From positions 186,001 through 250,000 of the forward strand of contig NZ_JAFCKH010000008.1 in assembly GCF_018130505.1 (NCBI RefSeq): DNA of 64,000 nucleotides. The letters are read 5' to 3'. The notes beneath the pieces are model-generated. The model was not told the origin of the DNA, made no database searches, and saw nothing but the letters and a program-made list of their open reading frames with translations. Below are positions 60,964 to 64,000 of the stretch, in pieces (position 1 is the first letter of the stretch; the number at the start of each line of letters is the position of its first letter). Position numbers and translations under genes: made by a program. Source of the DNA: Bradyrhizobium tropiciagri. GTDB taxonomy: Bacteria; Pseudomonadota; Alphaproteobacteria; Rhizobiales; Xanthobacteraceae.

Positions 60964-62181
60964 TTAGCGCCAGAACCAGTAATACCCGGGTGGCGGTGGA
61001 GGCAGCAGCGGGCGAGGCCTGTGCGGCTTTGGCCGTGGCGGCGGCGCGGCACGCTCCTCGGGGACGGCGGCGGCCTCCGCCGCGGTGCCGTCGTCGGGCA
61101 GCTTCACGGACAGCAGCACGTTGGTCTCATAGGTGCGCCAGCGATAGCCGATGCCGAAGTCGACCGGCTGCGCGCGGCGGAACAGCTCGGCATAGGAATG
61201 CTGGTAGCGGCCGGGGAACTTGTCGATCGGGCCGCGATAGCTGCCGAACGGGAAGAAGCGCCACCGCTTCGGGCCGTAATAGGCCAGCGGGATTCCGGAA
61301 TCGTCCTGGATGATGGTCGCGCTGTTGGCCAGGATGAAGCTGCGCACGGTCGAGAAGTTGCCGGCGTGCATCAGATAGGATGCGCTCTTGATCAGGCTGT
61401 TGCCGGGCGCCAGCGTCGCGCAGAATTTCAAGAAGCCGCTCGCCTTGACGCCCGAATTGGAGAGATCGGTCGAGAAGTAATACAGCGTCTTCTCCACCCC
61501 GTCGGCGCCGGCAAACATGATCCGGACGCCGCGCGCATTGCTGCGCGCCGGCGCATCGACGCCCGCCGACAGCGCCCCGCCGTCGTCGAGCGCGACCGGT
61601 TTGACGTCGCGGATGGTCATGCCGGAGCGCGCCAGGAACACATAGAGGATCGGCAAGCTGCCGCTGACCTGGCTGGTGTGCAGGTCTGTCTTCATCTGCT
61701 TGGTGATGAAGAAGGAGAAGCTCAGGATCGAGGCCAGCGAGCGCTCGACATTGTGGAGCGCCGCGGTGACGCCGCCGCGCGGCAGCGTGGCGAGATCGGC
61801 GACGCCGCCGGGCGGCTCGAGCGCGCTCAGCACATAGGTCGTCGCCTTCGGGTAGAAGGCATTGGCGTAGAGGAAGTCCGGCCCCGAGAACATGTAGAAC
61901 ATGGTCGGCTTGGGCGCGGCGAGATTGGCGTCGGACCAGGCGCGGATCCGCGAGATCTGTCGCTGCTCGAGCTGGGCGAAGGCCGAGTCGAAGAACTTCG
62001 CGTGACGCTGCCAGGCCGGGTCCCGCGTCAGCGGCGTCAGCGGTGACTCGGCCGAGGGCGGCATGCCGGCGAGGAAGCGCGCCGTGTCATCGGCGGTCAC
62101 CCCTGCCGCGCGCGCCGCCGGCGCAACGAGCAGCAAAATCGCAGCGAACGTCAGCAGCCTGACGGACAATGACATTCTCAT
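60964..62181 (-). CDS. Exported protein of unknown function, coupled to permease
   Basis: 405 aa with a signal peptide (MRMSLSVRLLTFAAILLLV). The start at 62181 gives an ATGA overlap with the APC permease stop; 62175 is an alternative Met. Mature segments include FYMFSGPDFLYANAFYPKATTYVLS and ILSFSFFITKQMKTDLHTSQVSGSLPILYVFL, with a Pro-rich C-terminus. I recognise no family. Periplasmic role in uptake or sensing is only a guess from context. Confidence 0.75.
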   Translation of the reverse strand: MRMSLSVRLLTFAAILLLVAPAARAAGVTADDTARFLAGMPPSAESPLTPLTRDPAWQRHAKFFDSAFAQLEQRQISRIRAWSDANLAAPKPTMFYMFSGPDFLYANAFYPKATTYVLSALEPPGGVADLATLPRGGVTAALHNVERSLASILSFSFFITKQMKTDLHTSQVSGSLPILYVFLARSGMTIRDVKPVALDDGGALSAGVDAPARSNARGVRIMFAGADGVEKTLYYFSTDLSNSGVKASGFLKFCATLAPGNSLIKSASYLMHAGNFSTVRSFILANSATIIQDDSGIPLAYYGPKRWRFFPFGSYRGPIDKFPGRYQHSYAELFRRAQPVDFGIGYRWRTYETNVLLSVKLPDDGTAAEAAAVPEERAAPPPRPKPHRPRPLLPPPPPGYYWFWR

Positions 62182-63548
62182 TCGCTACCTGAACGTACGG
62201 TCGAGGGGTGATCGGGCCGCTTGCGGAAGATCGCGTAGATCAAAAGGCCGGAAACCATGATCAGGGATCCAAGCGCCGACTGCAGCGGGCGCTGCGTCAA
62301 CAGATAGTACATCATGAAGCCGGTCACGAGCAGGAAAACCAGCGGCGTCACCGGGTATCCCCAGGCCCGGTACGGACGCGGCAGCTCGGGATGGGTGATG
62401 CGCAGCTTGATCACGCCGGCGACCGCGAAGAACGAGCAGAACAGCAGCGCGAACTGGATGAAGTCGAGCACCGCCTCGAAGCTGCGCGTGAGCAGCATCA
62501 CGCTCGCCACCGCCAGCTGGAACAGGATCGCATAGACCGGCGCACCGCGGCCGGAGCGGCGCGCGAACGGCTGCAAGGCCGGAATGTCCTCGCCCATCGT
62601 CATCATCACGCGCGGCCCGATCCACATCATCGCGGAGATCGATGAGATCAGCCCGACGCAGATCATCGCGCCGACGATGCGCCCGCCGAGCTCGCCGAAA
62701 ATATAGGTGCCGGAGATGCGGGCGACGTCGAGCTGGCCGGCGAGCTTGTCGACCGGCGCGCTGTGCAGGAACACCGCGTTGAGCGCGACGTAGAGCACCA
62801 GCACGACCAACGTACCCGACAGCATCGCCCGCGGCAGATTGCGCTCCGGCGTCCGCATCTCGCCGATGATGTAGGTCGCGGCATTCCAGCCCGAGAACGA
62901 ATACATCACGAACACCAGGCTGATCGCGAACGGCGGGCTCAGCACCTGCGAGAGCGCCGCCGACGACGGCGCGAACGAGATCGGCTGTGGGGTTGCGATC
63001 ACGAAGCCCGCCACCAGGAATGCTATGATCAGCACCACCTTCAGCATGGTCGCGACCAGCTGGAAGGTCGCGGAGTGCTTGACGCCGGTGAGTTGCACGA
63101 TCGACACCAGCCACACCACCCCGAGGGCGAGCGCGAGCGGCGGCGCGTCGGGCAGGATGGCGCGGGCGTACTCGCCGAACGCCATCGCCGCCAGCGCGAC
63201 CGGCGCGGCGAAGCCGACGGTCGCCGACACCCAGCCGGCGACGAAGCCGAACGCCGGGTGATAGGCGCGGCCGAGGAAATTGTATTCGCCGCTCGAGCGC
63301 GGAAACATCGCGCCGAGCTCGCCATAGGAGAACACGCCGCACAGCGCGACGATGCCGCCGACGGTCCATAGCAGCAGGATCGAGAAGCCGGACGGGATGT
63401 CCTTGACCTGGAAGCCGAGGCTGGTGAAGACGCCGACGCCGACCATGTCGGCGACGACAATCGCAGTCGCCGTCAGAACCGAAACGGTCGAGCCCGCGCC
63501 GGGAAGCGGGCCGCGCAGCGCTGCGCTTCCCATGGGTGATGCCGCCAT
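62178..63548 (-). CDS. APC family amino-acid permease
   Basis: 456 aa from MAASPMGSAALRG (upstream Met at 63593 possible). About 12 spans with APC signatures: VVADMVGVGVFTSLGFQ, FSYGELGAMFPRSSGEYNFLGRAYHP, later FSGWNAATYIIGEM. Transports amino acids or related amines; specificity cannot be read. It overlaps the exported-protein gene by 4 bp. Confidence 0.88.
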   Translation of the reverse strand: MAASPMGSAALRGPLPGAGSTVSVLTATAIVVADMVGVGVFTSLGFQVKDIPSGFSILLLWTVGGIVALCGVFSYGELGAMFPRSSGEYNFLGRAYHPAFGFVAGWVSATVGFAAPVALAAMAFGEYARAILPDAPPLALALGVVWLVSIVQLTGVKHSATFQLVATMLKVVLIIAFLVAGFVIATPQPISFAPSSAALSQVLSPPFAISLVFVMYSFSGWNAATYIIGEMRTPERNLPRAMLSGTLVVLVLYVALNAVFLHSAPVDKLAGQLDVARISGTYIFGELGGRIVGAMICVGLISSISAMMWIGPRVMMTMGEDIPALQPFARRSGRGAPVYAILFQLAVASVMLLTRSFEAVLDFIQFALLFCSFFAVAGVIKLRITHPELPRPYRAWGYPVTPLVFLLVTGFMMYYLLTQRPLQSALGSLIMVSGLLIYAIFRKRPDHPSTVRSGSE

Positions 63549-63908
63549 CTCGACCGTACCCTTCAAGCCGCCGACCGCCTTGAGCCCGCGCATCGTGCAG
63601 ACTTGCGCGCGGCAATTCAAGAAGCGTTAACAAGGGTTTAAATCGGAACCGTGAGAGGTTTCATGATACCTTTAACCGAACCGCATGGAACCGCCTGCAA
63701 ATCCGGCACGGGGGGAGCCTTCCCACAATCAAGACACGATTGGGTGGTCTGGTATTGGCTTCCGGATGTGGGGAAACGCTTCCGGAAGCTTAACGTGACC
63801 TAAACACCGACGAGCTCAAATACGTTGTTTGCCGGTGGGGTCGGGGCAGCGGGGTGGATGGTCGGGGCACAGCCGATAGTCGACAGGTGTGATCGCGTCC
63901 GCCGGGTG
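63549..63908. other. Intergenic region left of the window-edge gene
   Basis: About 360 bp between divergent genes; it contains the promoters of the permease and the edge gene. I see no further gene or clear operator. Confidence 0.4.
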
Positions 63909-64000
63909 ATGGCACCCGGCGCGACGCGCCCTGCAAGGCTGTTCGGCCGTCGCCGGATCGCGGCTGCTTGCATGCTGGTCCCACTCGCACTGCCGCTGGC
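63909..64000 (+). CDS. Start of an exported protein (3' end outside window)
   Basis: ATG opens MAPGATRPARLFGRRRIAAACMLVPLALPL, a basic then hydrophobic leader like a signal peptide; it runs off the right edge. A GTG lies in frame just upstream. Product cannot be named. Confidence 0.45.
   Translation, partial: MAPGATRPARLFGRRRIAAACMLVPLALPL

Noticed and set aside
63790-63990. 66-residue minus-strand frame at the right edge
   Set aside because: Arg/Pro-rich and antisense to the better leader-peptide frame at 63909.

Overview
The window is high-GC alphaproteobacterial DNA and most likely comes from Bradyrhizobium or a close relative. That is an inference from gene content and style: FixK-type boxes (TTGA-N6-TCAA), an EcfG-type promoter (GGAAC-N17-CGTT), an Omp25-like porin, many small secreted Gly/Tyr/His-rich proteins, and palindromic intergenic repeats. 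There are two tRNA genes (Tyr and Thr), no rRNA and no CRISPR array. Nothing points to a plasmid or prophage; it reads as chromosome with one decayed accessory patch.

Left part (1-19 kb). A large autotransporter with about eight tandem ~280-bp repeats enters from the left edge. Small envelope proteins and an orphan HerA-like ATPase follow. A catabolic block comes next: a GMC oxidoreductase with an HSL-type esterase, then a pirin, a LysR regulator and an isochorismatase-family hydrolase. The pirin and isochorismatase promoters carry the same GTCCAA-N4-TTGGAC palindrome, so they probably form one LysR regulon. An AraC regulator diverges from an AhpD-like protein gene, which leads into soxC-soxD-DUF302. 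A universal stress protein and a Gly-rich protein each sit behind a perfect FixK-type box, which suggests induction under low oxygen.

Middle (19-40 kb). An overlapping arsR-aqpS-arsC-MFS operon diverges from a gene for a DUF6428-like protein with a Cys-rich tail. tRNA-Tyr precedes rlmB. Then come a NicO-type metal permease, tRNA-Thr, many small hypothetical proteins, an alpha/beta hydrolase coupled to an SCP2-like protein, a porin, a TetR/epoxide hydrolase pair with a near-perfect operator, a TPR protein, and a citrate synthase homologue that lacks key catalytic residues.

Right part (40-64 kb). A metal-efflux operon is read leftward: a Met-rich protein, a YtkA/FixH-like protein, cusB, cusA and an unusual solute-binding protein. 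Housekeeping and signalling genes follow: S10 peptidase, NAD kinase, CheY-like regulator, HPt protein, DUF2336 protein, transglycosylase-like protein, hisI, folE and a NifU/IscU-like scaffold. Between that scaffold gene and the ClpP-like protein/yidD lies about 4.7 kb of repeats and decaying genes. It holds a secreted RCC1-like propeller protein translationally coupled to a truncated NlpC/P60-type amidase, two tandem paralogues of an unknown exported protein (one beheaded), and a frameshifted FG-GAP protein. The amidase/paralogue arrangement resembles an effector-immunity cassette and is the best candidate here for something undescribed. The window ends with an unknown exported protein coupled to an APC permease, and the start of another exported protein.
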